Source of the DNA: Rhododendron vialii
Lineage: Eukaryota; Streptophyta; Magnoliopsida; Ericales; Ericaceae
DNA length: 64,000 nt
Assembly (NCBI RefSeq): GCF_030253575.1
Contig: NC_080564.1
Coordinates: 26,064,001-26,128,000, forward strand
Direction: 5' to 3'
The translations under genes were made by a program, and so were the position numbers. The notes under the pieces are model-generated. The model made no database searches, was not told the origin of the DNA, and worked only from the letters and a program-made list of their open reading frames with translations. The stretch's first letter is position 1, and the number at the start of each line of letters is the position of its first letter. This document shows positions 44,594-57,306 of this stretch, piece by piece.

Positions 44594-44919
44594 CCTATTC
44601 TTTCGTCATTTTTTTAATGCAAGAAAATGTACACTATTTCTGTTTCATTTGTGGAAAATAAACTAATGTAGAGACAATATGTAGCAGAATCACATATATT
44701 TCTTTCGAGCATCATAGAATCACGCAGATAAAGGAAATAAGACCATAAATATGAAAATTAAATAAGAGAGTGTGATTACTATCCTCTACTAATAAAGTAC
44801 ACAAAAAGGGAAAATTAGTTATAAGAACGGTAAAATAGTTTTTATTTAGGGGAAAGACAACATCAAAATAATTTTCATTGGAGGTCCTTCAACTTTTTTA
44901 GTTTTTTAGCCGTAAGGCC

Positions 44920-45105
44920 AAAACATTTTAGGCATTTTTATAGGATTAAGGGTGCACTTTTCCTATTATAGGGTTTTAGTGGTTTTGGTACTTCCATAAG
45001 GTACCCTAGGATTAGGCACTTTCATATATATGGTATCTTAGAGTTTTAGGCACTTTATAGGATACTTTAGAATTTTAGGCACTTTTATAGGCACATTTAG
45101 TCTTA
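44920..45105. repeat. Degenerate tandem repeat (TTTTAGGCACTTTTATAGG-like unit)
   Basis: Words such as TTTTAGGCA, TTAGGCACTTT and TATAGGAT recur about six times at uneven spacing. The array is old and of no known family. Confidence 0.65.
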
Positions 45106-45109
45106 CGTT

Positions 45110-46571
45110 TGATTGCAAAATGTGTTTCTCCATGAGCTAAAAAAATATAAATATGAGAGATTTTTGGCTAAGTCTTTCTAGAAAAAAGAAAAGAAAAAAA
45201 AGAAGAGGTGCACTTCTACAATGACCCACACAATATAGCCACGTGTCATGTTGAGTAATATATAGGAGTATTATTTTTTTAATAAGAGAGTAGTAGTTTA
45301 TCAAGTGCATGTGGGAGAAAATTTTGGGGGAAATAAGAGTGGGGTATATAGGTGAAGAGTGTACCAGGATGAAGCCAAGTCATCGAAGCAAGGCCAGCAG
45401 CGCCTTTTGGCCCATTTCAAATCACCTTGGCCTTTGGTGGTATTATTATTCAAAACAAAAACCACCATTGACACATTGACATTGAGGTGCGGGATTGAAG
45501 GACAAAACGGGAAATTGATCAATAGACGAAGTTTCGTCTCAACAACTCACTCTTTATATATACGTAAGGATACTTTTCACATGGTGGTACATTTTAAACC
45601 CTAAGTAGAGCCTAGGTTATATGCGGCTAGCATTTTTCCCTTTAGTGGAGCATGTATAAACACAAACAATGAGTCAATTGAGTCGAATTTCTTGAACGAA
45701 TTGAATCCGAAAATATACTTTGAATACTTAGGCACATGAAAGACATTTTGCACCTACTGATTGGATATCCATCAAATTCAAGCTAGTTCTTAAAGTTGAC
45801 TGAGAAAATCAATGAACCCCGGAAAAATTATTCAGTGTCGGTTCTTAGGGGCATTGAATGAATATCTAATAAATCTAGTCCGATCAAAACTAGATTATTT
45901 GATTTGCTTTATCAGATTGATTGCTCTCCAAAGTAGGCATATCTAGTACCTAATGCTGACTAGAAGCTAAGAAAGCTACGGAGAAACGCGGTTTGTAAAT
46001 TCTCTACTTTGTCCAAGTCTCTGTCATCAATTCTTTTCCCATTAAGCTTTAAGGCTTAAGCGACCGGTGAAACATTCTTTTGCTTACAAATCAAGAGCGG
46101 CTAGGCCTGTATGCCGATATCAACTTAAGATCGTGAAAGTCATGAGTCCTGCAGTATTTGCCGATCATAACTTGCTCCAAGAGCAAAAGAACAATTTCTC
46201 TACATTGTTTAACCTTTTTCATGGCCCATTTTCTCAACGAAAACCCGAAGAATGAAAAAAAATTGACATTCTAGATACAACAAATACAGTACGAGACTTA
46301 CCAGGTAAACAAATCTGAATTTAGCAATAATCAGGTAAACTTTCGACTTCCGAGGACGCGTAAGCTTAAAATCATGATTGATTTCATATATATTTTCTGA
46401 GGGTTGTTTGTCCGATAAGTCTTATGAAATAAACTCTCAATCCAAATATAAATTCTTTGCTGAATAGACCTTAATTAATTAAAAAGAAAATCCTATTGGA
46501 AAGCATTGAACAATTAAAATAACGGAAGGAGACCGAATCACGGAAATGTATTGCTTGCTATTCCATCTTTA
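45110..46571. other. Intergenic, no gene seen
   Basis: No frame with protein-like content and no defined repeat ends. A run of mixed A/G at 45180-45205 is low complexity. Confidence 0.4.
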
Positions 46572-46939
46572 TAAGAGCATCCACAGTGGAATAATCAAAA
46601 CTTGTCACATCATCTTTTGATTATCCATTTAAGGGGTTGTTAAGGTTAGTAATGTAGAGATCTACAATGGTTTAATTAAAATTGAATGACCAAAACTTGC
46701 CACATCACATTTTCAACTTATAAAAATCTAGAAATTCTGACATAGAAAATAACTTTCTTTAAAATAGTTTACAAAAAAACAGGTTATTAGAAAGAGAGAA
46801 AATAGTTTTTTGAAAACTTTGATTTAAAAAAAAAAGTTTTCAGGAAAAAGTTAAAAACAAAACAGTTTTTGAATAAAAAAAATTTTGATTTGTTTTTTTT
46901 GAAAAGAAAAGTTTTTGAAAAAAAAAATTTAATAAAAAC

Positions 46940-49900
46940 ACTCACGCCCTTGATATTTAAACATAAATAAATAAGTCATTTCGATAAAAGATCTCCGCAT
47001 AAAATAAATAATACCCAAAATGGTTTTCCACTTGTTCAATTTACAAACAAGTCTCCATGTTTCATAAATTACATCATTGACACCACGGCCCAAATTAAAT
47101 TAAATACAAGTACGAATGAGTTATTGATTTACAGACAGTTTAGTCAAAGAAATCAAGAGGAATTAGTTACAAAATCATCTCTAACAAAAGTAAGTGATAT
47201 ACAAAGATGATTAAATAATTAGACTTCGTTAGCTTTCAAAAATGACTTCCACACTGAGCATTCGATGCAATGCAAGCTACTGTCCGGCACTCGGACTTGA
47301 AAAGAATGATTTTGTTGAGTTACACTAGCCTAGTAGGAAATTCTCTACAAAATCTATATGTAATGAGATGATAAGCATGAACACGGCGAATCAAATTAAA
47401 TAGCAAACCAAACAATGCATGCCAACACACTTTACAAGTATCATAGCACTCTCTCACACATACACGGGTGCATATACACACACATACGTCTTCCAATAAA
47501 TTCCAACCCTTGCAATTTTGTGTTTCCACCCCTTGCGTCACAATATACTCCACCCCTTGCGATTTTGTATTTCCACCCCTTGCGTCACAATATACTCCAC
47601 ATTCGATTCACAACAACAACCCCACTATCAGTACAATCAATGCCAATGCCATAAACTCATTCCACGCACACACACAAACATTATCTATTGTGTCACAAAT
47701 GGCTCTAGGACCATAGCAATCAAGACTACTATATCATTTTCAAGGAATATAGAATCCTCAAGCCATAAAACATTCCATTCGACTATATATAGCAACATAA
47801 ACCCCCGTTTCACACATAATCACAACAAAACATGTAGAAGAAGAGAGAAATTCCTACCAAAGTGAGTTTTGAGCAAAACCCCTGGTCTACCGAAAGCTAT
47901 ATGCTTGAATCCACCAAAAACGAGCTCCACCCAAGCTTAGATACAAGATCTAGAGTGAATACAACCCAAAAACAAGATAAATGAACAAAGATCAACAAGT
48001 GATTGAGAGGAGAGAGAGAGAAAAAATGTGGGTGAGAGCCCAAAGATGAGAGCAAGAACACAAAACTTATCCCTTGTTCTCCAAATGCAAGATTCAAGTG
48101 ATTTTGAGGTTGAAATGTCACGCCCTCGATTTTTAACATAAATAAATAAACCAATTCAAAGAAAGATTCTCACATAGGATAAATAATACCCAAATGAAAT
48201 TCCTACCTGTTTAATTTACAAATCGAGTCCCCAAGTTTCGTAAATTACAACATTGGCACACCGGCCACAAAATAAGCTTAAGTACGAATACGAACAAGTT
48301 GATAACTTATAAACTATTTAATCAAAAGGAAATTCTCGAATAAATAGTTACAAACTCATCTTTATCAAAAGAAGGTTAACTACAAAGATGAATGAGTAAC
48401 TAAAATGTAGTTAGCTTCCAAAAAGTCTTCATATCTCAACACTCGATGTAGACACGCTATTGACCGGCATTCGAACCTAAAAAGAAGGATTTTGTTGAGC
48501 TATACTAGCCCAGTAGAACAATCTCTACTAAATCTATATGCAATGAGATGATATATATGGATACGGTGAATCAAGCTAGATGGTGAATTCAATGACAACA
48601 TATATCAACATCATTTACTAATATCGAAACATTCTCATACATGGACACACACACACACACACTTCTTCCAACTAATTTTCACCCCTTGCGACTTTGTGTT
48701 TCCACCCCTTGCGTCACAATAAACTTCACCCCTTGCGACTTTGTGTTTCCACCCCTTATGTCACAATAAACTCCATATTCAACTTCACATCGACAACCAC
48801 ATTTTCAACACTATCAAACACGTCATAAATAACTCATGGATCATAACAATCGAGACGAAAATATAGCATTCATAAGCATAAGCACTCCTCAAGCTTTAAA
48901 GTGCTCTACCGAGCCATATGTAGCATTCAAACACTAATATGACATTAATTCACCACAAAACTTGTAGAGAAAGAGAGAAATCCCTATCAAAGTGGATTTT
49001 GAGCAAAACCTTAGGTCTACCGAGAGATATTTGCTTGATTCCTCCCAAAACAAGCTCCACCCAAGCTTAGATACAAGATCTAGAGTGAATACAACCCAAA
49101 AATAAGATAAATGAACAAAGATCAACAAGTGATTTAGAGGAGAGAGAGAAAAATGTGGGTGAGAGTCCCAAGGTAAGAGCAAAAATACAAAACTTACCCT
49201 TTGTTCTCCAAATGCAAGATTCAAGTGATTTTGAGGTTAAAAATCCTTGGATCTTGAAAATTTAAGGTTGAAATCAAGAGTTTTGAGAAAGATTGGAGTT
49301 GGGTAGGTGAGAGGGGGTGTTTCTAGGTTTATTTCGAGGGTTTGGATGTGAAAAATGACAAAAGAGAGTATTTATAGGCGTTCGAAATACGTGTTGAAAA
49401 TTACAGAAAAACACAATATGTACCGGTACTGGAGTCACCCAGTACCGGTTCAATAGCCTTCAAAATGCCAAAAAACACAACTTCTGGACATTATGTACCG
49501 GTACTGGGCGACAGCCAGTACCGGTTCATGCGGGACAGAAAAAGAATTTTTTTGTGACGGTTACCGAATCAACCCCACTTGCTATCAACACTTTCCAAAC
49601 ATCAATACAACCTCAAAAATACAATATTTTTACATATTTAAACAATTAAGAAAACAAAAGAATTCACGAGTCTCTACATGAAAACCCTTGGATCTTGAAG
49701 ATTTGAGGTTGAAATCAAGTTTTGGGTGAGATTGGAATTGGGTAGGTGAGAGGGGGTGTTTCCAGGTTTGGTTCATGGGTTTTGAGTGTGAAAATGACAA
49801 AAGGGAGTATTTATAGGCGTCTCGTGCTGAAAAAAAAACCACAACATGTACCGGTACTGGAACCCCAAAAATGCCAAAAAACACAACTTCTAGACACCAT

Positions 49901-50083
49901 GTACTAGTGCCGGGTAAAAGGCAGTATCGATATAAGCTGGGCAGAAAATAAAATTTTTTCGACAGACACCGAATCAAACCCTACTTGCTATCAACACTTC
50001 CAAATATCAATACAACCTCAAAATACAATATTCCACATATTTTAAATGATTAAAGAAAATAGGATAATTTACGGATCTCTACA
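46940..50083. mobile_element. Older solo LTR, interrupted by a younger one of the same family
   Basis: An LTR retrotransposon fossil with no internal or coding region left. An exact 5-bp target duplication, AAAAC, flanks it (46935-46939 and 50084-50088). Its two halves (46940-48115 and 49684-50083) sum to about 1576 bp, matching the 1563 bp of the LTR nested inside. The 5' end (TCACGCCC) and 3' end (CTCTACA) match those of the nested copy. Solo LTRs arise by recombination between the two LTRs of an inserted element. Family unassigned. Confidence 0.9.
48116..49678. mobile_element. Younger solo LTR (1563 bp) nested in the older one
   Basis: Begins TGTCACGCCC and ends GTCTCTACA, with an exact 5-bp target duplication TGAAA on both sides (48111-48115 and 49679-49683). 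Shared with the outer copy: a pair of CACCCCTTGCG phrases, a CA microsatellite and GTACCGGTACTGG. A fossil with no gene content. Confidence 0.95.
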
Positions 50084-50393
50084 AAAACTGTTTTGCAAAA
50101 AAAAAAAAATTGTTTCTAAATGTATTTTTCTTAAAAACATATTGAAAATGGAAGAGAGATGCAATGATGGTGTAATTGATTAAGGAAATGTATGAACAAC
50201 TAAATTTGATTAGTGACAAAATGTTGCTAGTTTTGACTATTCAATGGCCAAAATTTGATGAGTTGCTAAGAGGTTCCTAAGTTTGGTTATTCTAATGTGA
50301 GCCCTTTTTTGAGTAAATGCTGCTAACCTTAGCAACTTTTTGGTTTTGATTATACCACTGTGGATGCTCTAAGCTTTAGTTGACATTTATTTT

Positions 50394-50730
50394 AGGCACT
50401 ATTTGGAAAAGTTTTTATTTTTAATTTTTTGTTTTTGTTTTCAATATTTTTTAAAATAGGTACCATAAATATGTTTGTGTTACTGTTTTTATTTACAAAA
50501 TACATAATCAATTTCACTAGTTTACGAAAATTCTAGAAACAAAAAAAATTACTTTTTTATTTGTTTTGAAAACGCTTTAATTCATCAGCAGCCCAAAAAA
50601 TAAAAAAATTAAAATCTATTATGGTCGCCAAACAAGTTTCTTGTTTTTATTTTTTAATAAATAAATAAAAACTCATTTCTTGTTTTTCATAATTAAACAA
50701 AAAAACTGGCAACTTTACCAAACAGAGCCA
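50394..50730. repeat. MITE-like repeat, copy B (first copy at 121-451)
   Basis: Left end GGCACTATTTGGAAA; right end TTACCAAACAGAGCC. It aligns along its length with 121-451, including CATAAATATGTTTGTGTTAC and CAAACAGAGCC. No coding content. Confidence 0.65.
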
Positions 50731-50991
50731 TTTATGTATGTTTTCGCAGTACAATTTGAGATTTTTGTAATTCGCCTTTTGCATTTATTACTAAGAAACT
50801 CACATTAGAATACGCTTTCTGTAAAGGCAGTGACATAGCTACTCATGACAGCTATATTTAAACGTTCTTGACTGCTGTCCCAGCTGTGCTACGTCACTGC
50901 CTTTACATTTTCAACGGACACAGATACAGTTATAAAGTAAAGAGCTCATGATTGTTATGTTCATTATCTTAGATCATTAATTGATACCTTG

Positions 50992-51794
50992 TGTAGGAGC
51001 GGTCAAAATCTTGGCTGATCTCCTCGGGGTTCAAAATAGAGCCCAAAATATTCATGAGAATAAAATGTGCTTGACAGGTAAAGAATGGTTAGTGTTTAGA
51101 ACGAAGGGATGGAGGAGACATAAAACGTGCGACCGTGCCCGAGTCATCAGGGCTGCCTACGTATCCCGGTGTACCGGGAATCAGGTCAAACGTAGTTCCA
51201 TTTTTCTTGGGGAGATGGTCTGTCTCTCTCTCTCTGAAAATCTGTACTCTCTCTAGAAATTTGTGTATGTGTCTCTGAAGGAGAGGTCTTTTTTTTTTTC
51301 AATCTAAATACCAGCACTGGTATTTATAGGCAAGGAACAAAACCTTTGTTGGACCCATATTGCCGCGGACCTTGCCCTTCCGGGGCCTTATCCGCGGGAC
51401 CCTGGCGGGCCTATCTGCCCTCACTCGGGATTGCTCTCGCGGGTCTCAATACCTCCGCGAGCTTGTTCAACTCCGCGGCGCTCATCTTGCCGCGAACCCT
51501 GCCCGTCCACGGGACTACCGCGGCCCTATCCACAGGACTCTAGTGGGCTCGATTGCCCTCGCGATGGCTCCCGCGAGCCTTTTTTACCCTCACTAGTTTG
51601 TTCCGCTGCGCGGGGCCCCTCTCTCTTGCGCCACATCAACGTGCGGGCTCCATCTCATGCCTCATGGCACCAAATCTCTCTGTGGGGCAGCTGCTTACCA
51701 CATGTCCTTCTCACGATCTTTCCTAGCGTCATCATGTTAGTGGTAGGTCAAACTTCTTCTGGGGTCAACAGTAATAATCTTGACCGCACCTACA
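50992..51794 (-). repeat. LTR (3' in element sense)
   Basis: Runs TGTAGGAGC to CACCTACA on the plus strand. Pairs with 54441-55283. Confidence 0.9.
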
Positions 51795-52019
51795 TATGCC
51801 CCCCACGTGCGTGCGACACTCATGCTGTCGTCTTTGCGTCTGAGCGAATCTAATAAGGATGCGTACTCTTGCTTCCTTTGCTATTGCCATTGAGGCATCT
51901 TGACCTTTCTCTCTTCGATGGGTTTGACCTTGTGATGCTCGCCCTATATCAGGACTTGCACTGATTCTGGCACCTGCTCGGTGCATCTCGCGCTACTCGC
52001 CCGTGAATAGGACTCACAC

Positions 52020-52530
52020 TAACTCCAGCACTTGTTCGGTGCATATGGCGCTACCGATCTTTTTCGGACTCACGCTAACTTTGGGCACTTGTTTGCACAT
52101 CTCGCACTAACTCTTAGGCACCTATTCGGTGCATCTCGTGCTACCAATCTATTTCAGACTCGCGCTAACTCTTGGCACCTGTTCGGTGCATCTCGTGCTA
52201 CCGATCGTTTTCAAACTCGCGCTAACTCTGGGCACCTGTTCGGTGCATCTCGTGCTACCGATCTTTTTAGGACTCGCGCAAACTCTGGGCACCTGTTCAG
52301 TGCATCTCGCCCAGCCGATCTTTTTTGGACTCGCGCTAACTTTGGGCACGTGTTCGGCACATCTCGCGCTACCGATCGTTTTCGGGCTCGCGCTAACTCT
52401 GGGCACCTATTCGACGCATCTCGCGCTAACTCTTGGTACCTATTCGGTGCATCTCGCGCTATCGATCATTTTCGGACTCGCGTTAACTCTGGACACCTGT
52501 TCAGTGCGTCTCGTGCTACTCGCCCTTGAA
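52020..52530. repeat. 57-bp minisatellite inside the LTR element
   Basis: A unit with GGCACCTGTTCGGTGCATCT and CGCGCTAACTCT recurs about nine times with an exact 57-bp spacing in the centre (for example at 52138, 52195 and 52252). Since 57 is a multiple of three, frames stay open across it on both strands, giving 19-residue periodic peptides (ASRATD-type). These are unlikely to be real proteins. Confidence 0.9.
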
Positions 52531-54440
52531 CAGGACTTGCACAATAGATAATCAGTTTGATGATATGTAGGTGGTTTCCTTCTTTCTGACTTGAACAATA
52601 GATAATCAATTTGATGATCTCACGATGATTCTCTCGTTGCGGATTGACTTCTGCGAGTGGGAATGACCATCGCAGCATGCTAGCAGAAGATCAATTTTGG
52701 AAGCCCAGTTTACCTCTCGCGGCACCCGCGATATGTTAAATTGTACTCCTTACTAGTGGATATTTTGCTCTGTTTTCACCTCTGCAGTAGCTCCCTCGGA
52801 GTGAACCTTTCAGCATGTTCGCAAAGGATTGATTCCAGCATCGATCGGTATGATTCTCGCGGTGCCTTTGCCGTCGTGTTGTTCTGCTATTATGAAGCCC
52901 ACAATGTGAAAAGTGGTAGGAAATTGCTTCCAGCGGCATGTTCGCCGCTACGATAAATCCACAAGTACTGCCAACATTGGCGGTGGATACCCACGAATGG
53001 TGTTAATATGAGTGGTGATTCCTGCGGTAGTTTGCCGGTCCGTGGCCATGTGTGATTCTTACAGCATTTTTTTGCCATGTGAACTTCGCGGGGATGAGCG
53101 ACGAGTCGCGTGGTAGCAGGTTCTTCTCCGCGATAGTTCCCACGACTAGGTTGATCTTCCGCGGTGATCCCTGTGGCTCAGACTGTTTTCCATGACGTGT
53201 TCACCTCAGAATAATTTCCATGGCTTAATTTGCCTCTCACGGCAAAAGGGATGAGTTAGCCCATTCGATTTGCTTCCGCTAACTTAACTCGGTTGATTAT
53301 GGGCTTGAAATTCCGAAATAGTGAATTCATATGGACGAGGGTGTTTCCCGTGGCCACGGCTGCAACATTTAAGTTCATTGCTTCCTCGCTAACCTTCGAA
53401 AATAAAAGTGAAGGAGGGAAGACCATCTTGATCGAGCGAGCTCTACGGTTGGGGTTGATTCTCGAGGCATACTCGCCGCTCCCGCGGCTATACAAACTTC
53501 GCGGGGGCTGAGCGGCAAAAGGTTGTTCTCTGCGGTGGTCACTGCGTCGGGCCAATTTTTGGCGATGATCCACGCTGTTGGTAATGACTCCTGTGGCTGG
53601 GAGTGACCTTCGCAGGATGTTCGCTCGAGCTCGGTTTGCCTTTCGCGGCCGCTTCACCGTCGTGGTGTCAATAAATTTCACTGTGATGATTAATTATGAG
53701 CTGACCCCGACGATTGGAAGTGACCCTCGCAGCATGCTCACTGTAGATTGCTTCTGGCGGATTGATTTAGATCTCACAAAAACTTCGAGATCGCGGCACT
53801 CCAACGCGTATAGTTAACTGGCGGTGGGTTGTAGCGGAGATAATCTCTCTCGTCAATTGCATGGCACATGCATAGACCAAATATTTGTGATTTAGAATAA
53901 AATCCAAAAAAGTAAAGCAACAACAAACAAACAAATGGGTTCGCGTGGCATAAAGATTTTAAACATAAATGTGAATAAGGCCACTGTCTTTCAGAATTCT
54001 CTTTCTTTAGATAAACATAATATGAAAATCTTTAAAGAAGGAGACGCGAGCCCCCAGAATAAGGGTACGAACCTTTTCTTTTTCTCTCTCTCTTTTTTTT
54101 ATTATAAAGTAATCAAGGAATAGATCTGACCTCTCCCTTTTACAATAGAGGGTTTTGATGAGTGGTTCCAGGTCAAAATTCAGCACGAGAATCTTTAGGC
54201 GTCGGAAAGCATAGAGATCTTCAAGTCATGTTGCCCCCATAGATTTTTGCGGTTGACAGAGTAACCACAAAAATCTAGAAAACAAGGCCGCCTCTCATTC
54301 TTTTGCTTTGGATCTGTAGATCTGGGCCTGTTGGTTCTTATCCTCTATATTTACAAGTGATTCTTGTAAAACAACTCTGAAACCAAACAACTCTGAAACA
54401 AAACAGCCAACCAATCCACCTCCCCAGCAGAGTCGCCTAA

Positions 54441-55283
54441 TGTAAGAGCGGTCAAAATCTTGGCTGATCTCCTCAGGGTTCAAAATATAGCCCAAAATAT
54501 TCATGAGAATAAAATGTGTTGGAGAGGTAAAGAATGGTTAGTGTTTAGAACGAAGGGATGGAAGAGACATAAAACGTGCGACCGTGCCTGAGTCATTAGG
54601 GCTGCCTATGTATCCCGGTGTACCGGGAATCAGGTCAAACATAGTTCCATTTTTCTTGGGGAGATGGTCTCTCCCTCTCTCTGAAAATCTATACTCTCTC
54701 TCGAGGAGATGGCTCTCTCTCTTTCTAGAAATCTGTGTATGTGTCTCTGTCTCTGAATGAGGTCTTTTTTTTTTTCCAATCTGAATACCAGCACTGGTAT
54801 TTATAGGCAAGGAACAAAACCTCCGCTGGACCCATATTGCCGCGGATCTTGCCCTTTCGCGGGCCTGCCACGACCTTGTCTACGGGACCCTGGCGGGCCT
54901 ATCTGCCCTCGCTCGCAATTGCTCTCGTGGGTCTCAATACCTTCGTGAGCTTGTTCAACTGCACGGGGCTCATCTTGCCGCGAACCCCGCCCGTCTGCAG
55001 GACTACCGCGGCCCTGTCCGCGGGACTCTAGTGGGCTCGACTGCCCTCGCGATGGCTCCCGCGAGCCTTTTTTACCCTCACAAGTTTGTTCGGCTACACG
55101 AGGCCCCTCTCTCTTGCGCCACGTCAACGCGCGTGCTCCATCTCATGCCTCGTGGCACCAAAATCTCTTTGTGGGGCAACTGCTTACCACATGTCCTCCT
55201 CACGATCTTTCCACGCGTCATCATGTGAGTGGTGGGTCAAACTTCTTCCAGGGTCAATGGTAATAATCTTGACCGCACCTACA
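54441..55283 (-). repeat. LTR (5' in element sense)
   Basis: Runs TGTAAGAGC to CACCTACA on the plus strand. It carries an extra CTCT-rich stretch near 54670-54740 compared with the other LTR. Confidence 0.9.
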
Positions 55284-56302
55284 CCTTGTTCATGCAATCT
55301 ATAGGTATATGTATCTCACAAATACTCCACGAAGGATCCCATGTGATGGTCAGTTATATGGTCGCTTATTAGTTACTGTTGTTGAATGAGATTTATCGTG
55401 GTCACATTTAAAAATACCAAGTTATTTATTTTCTAGATCTTGATTTGTTTAACATCCATGCAAGAAATGAAAAAGAAAATTTTATAAAATTCGATCAGGG
55501 TACATCGAGAATAGAAAAGCTGGCTCTCAAAAAAAAAACAAAGGGTCTCACATAGACCAACAAATAGAGAAAAACAAAGAAAATTGGGATAAAGAAAATC
55601 AAACCAAAAGTTGAATGATCTACCCGGAAGTACGAGAGAGAAAAACCAACAAAAACCAACAAAGCAGCACAAAAGTGATCAAATCCTGATACATCTTATA
55701 CCATCAAGGCAGTCCTAAATCAATGTTGTTCATGATATCAGCCCTAATATATGACCTTTTAATTACAAAAATGTTGCATTTATCATTGATTCTATATTCA
55801 CGTACTCAGGGTTCACCTCAAAACAAACTAAGCATGTATATGTCGCATCTTCTGTAAAATATCCAAACAAATTAACCATCTCCAATATATTTTTCCTTTT
55901 ATGCATATACCCTTTTTATCATATACTCGTTATGCTATATCCACCCAAACTTGTATTGCTACATTCTCTCAAACCTAATCTGGTTGGTAAAATGACCCTA
56001 GAAAAGCATGTCTTCTTTGCATAAAAGGTAGTCTATATAGAGTATGTTGTGGCTTTACATGCTAGTTCAATTATTCATACCGGGAATGATATGCGTGAAC
56101 AACCTTACGACTTGTTTGGCGGGCGCAGAAGGGTGGGAAATAAATGGGCTTTGGGGTTATAAGCTTATCCTAGCCAACTCTTATCCGATGTTTGGTTCTG
56201 TCCTTCGCACTCGAACTGCTTATCCGGCAGACAAACCATGATCCCTAGAAGAGTCTTAGCGAAACCCACCCACCGTCCATTATTAGCTTATATTGGTAGA
56301 CG

Positions 56303-56691
56303 CATGGGCGGACCTACAATAGGGCAAGTGGGGTCACTTGACCCCCACTGAGTTCCAAAATATTCTTAGAGCAGATATAGTTTTGAGGAATATTTTTTGT
56401 AATTTTGCCCCAAGGATAATATTTTCTTGCCCCGAAAATTCCACAGAATTTACAATTCTTGCCCTTTTTGATTGTGACATTATGCGATGAACTCAACGTT
56501 TTTCCTTTCTCAAGTACAAAATCTACAAGTCTATATATAGACTTTATACTCTATAGTCTGTTCTTCTTCTCTCTCGATCGATCGATCGACAAAAGCAAGT
56601 ATAGGCTCTTGCAAAGACAAAAACAAGCATAGGAAAATTATATGTGTTATAGATATTGACCTACTGCAATTAAATCCTGAGTCCGCCCCTG
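56303..56691. mobile_element. hAT-like MITE (389 bp)
   Basis: The ends CATGGGCGGAC and GTCCGCCCCTG are inverted repeats. The flanking octamers match at 7 of 8 bases (GGTAGACG at 56295-56302, CGTAGACG at 56692-56699). AT-rich interior with a GATCGATCGATCGA run at about 56575-56588. No coding content. Confidence 0.8.
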
Positions 56692-56719
56692 CGTAGACGT
56701 AGACGTAGACGTAGACGTA
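56692..56719. repeat. (TAGACG)n hexanucleotide microsatellite grown from a target duplication
   Basis: Four to five GTAGAC units directly follow the MITE at 56303-56691. The unit is contained in the element's own target duplication. Confidence 0.85.
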
Positions 56720-57306
56720 ATTAACAACATGCTCCTTAAACCTTTCAAAACCCTTTTTGTATTTTTATTACAAGGGTTAGTAAACTCTCACATTATTTTT
56801 TTCATCCAACCACTTTTATTCATCACTCAATTTGATCAACTATATATTAAATAAACCTCTTCTTAGTTAATCCCTCATTCTAAACTAATTCCCCTTTATA
56901 ACATAATCACTGTACTTCCTTTCAGATTTTCTAATGAATTTGATCTTAGTTTTCTAAATTTCTATAATTGAGAGATAAAAAAAAGTTAATTATTCTTACA
57001 AAAATTAGAAAAACTGCATAAAAAAAGATACTAAACCAACTAAAAAAAAAAAAACATTCTTGTAAGATTTATGAACTCACCACGGGAACAATTATAAAAC
57101 AGGGCCTCTCTTTGAATGAATGAATTGTGAGGGTTCATGTGTAATTTGAGAACCTGCAAATTCCCTCGGATAGGGCTATCGTGCTTTTGATTGGTCAACA
57201 TACTGAACCTCAGGATTACACTACACAGTGAGAGAGAGGAAAAAAAAAAAAAAAAGGGTGTTTGGCTCATTGCTCGGAAATTCTGAGAAAATCCTCTCTC
57301 TCTCCG

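Larger units (their letters stand above)
46575..50369. mobile_element. Tourist-like MITE split by nested solo LTRs
   Basis: GAGCATCCACAGTGG (46575-46589) and its exact reverse complement (50355-50369) are the ends, with similarity running about 30 bp inward (AATCAAAAC in both). TAA flanks each side (46572-46574 and 50370-50372). Without the insert, the element is about 640 bp. The insert is the LTR nest at 46940-50083. Confidence 0.9.
50992..55283 (-). mobile_element. Non-autonomous LTR retrotransposon (about 4.3 kb), minus strand
   Basis: Two LTRs (50992-51794 and 54441-55283, about 800-840 bp) flank an internal region of about 2.6 kb. An exact 5-bp target duplication CCTTG lies at 50987-50991 and 55284-55288. 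LTRs run from TG to CA. On the minus strand, a primer-binding-site-like GGCGACTCTGCTGGGGA follows the right LTR and a purine tract GTGGGGGGC precedes the left LTR, which sets the orientation. No gag or pol motif is recognisable in the interior, so it is a LARD-like passenger element and looks structurally whole. The LTRs differ visibly, so it is not very recent. Confidence 0.92.
55289..57306. other. Intergenic region upstream of the RIQ-type gene
   Basis: Contains the hAT-like MITE at 56303-56691 and a GACGTA microsatellite next to it (both listed). An A run at 57240-57255 precedes the gene. No other gene is supported. Confidence 0.5.

Noticed and set aside
47415-47865. Overlapping plus-strand frames in the LTR nest
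   Set aside because: They cover short direct repeats (CACCCCTTGCG) inside a solo LTR and have no domain.
52032-52551. 165- and 140-residue plus-strand frames in the LTR element
   Set aside because: They are 19-residue periodic products of the 57-bp minisatellite and stay open only because 57 is a multiple of three.
46575-55283. CRISPR-like or satellite array
   Set aside because: The repeated segments are explained by LTRs with exact target duplications and one minisatellite. A plant nuclear window is not expected to hold CRISPR arrays, and none is seen.
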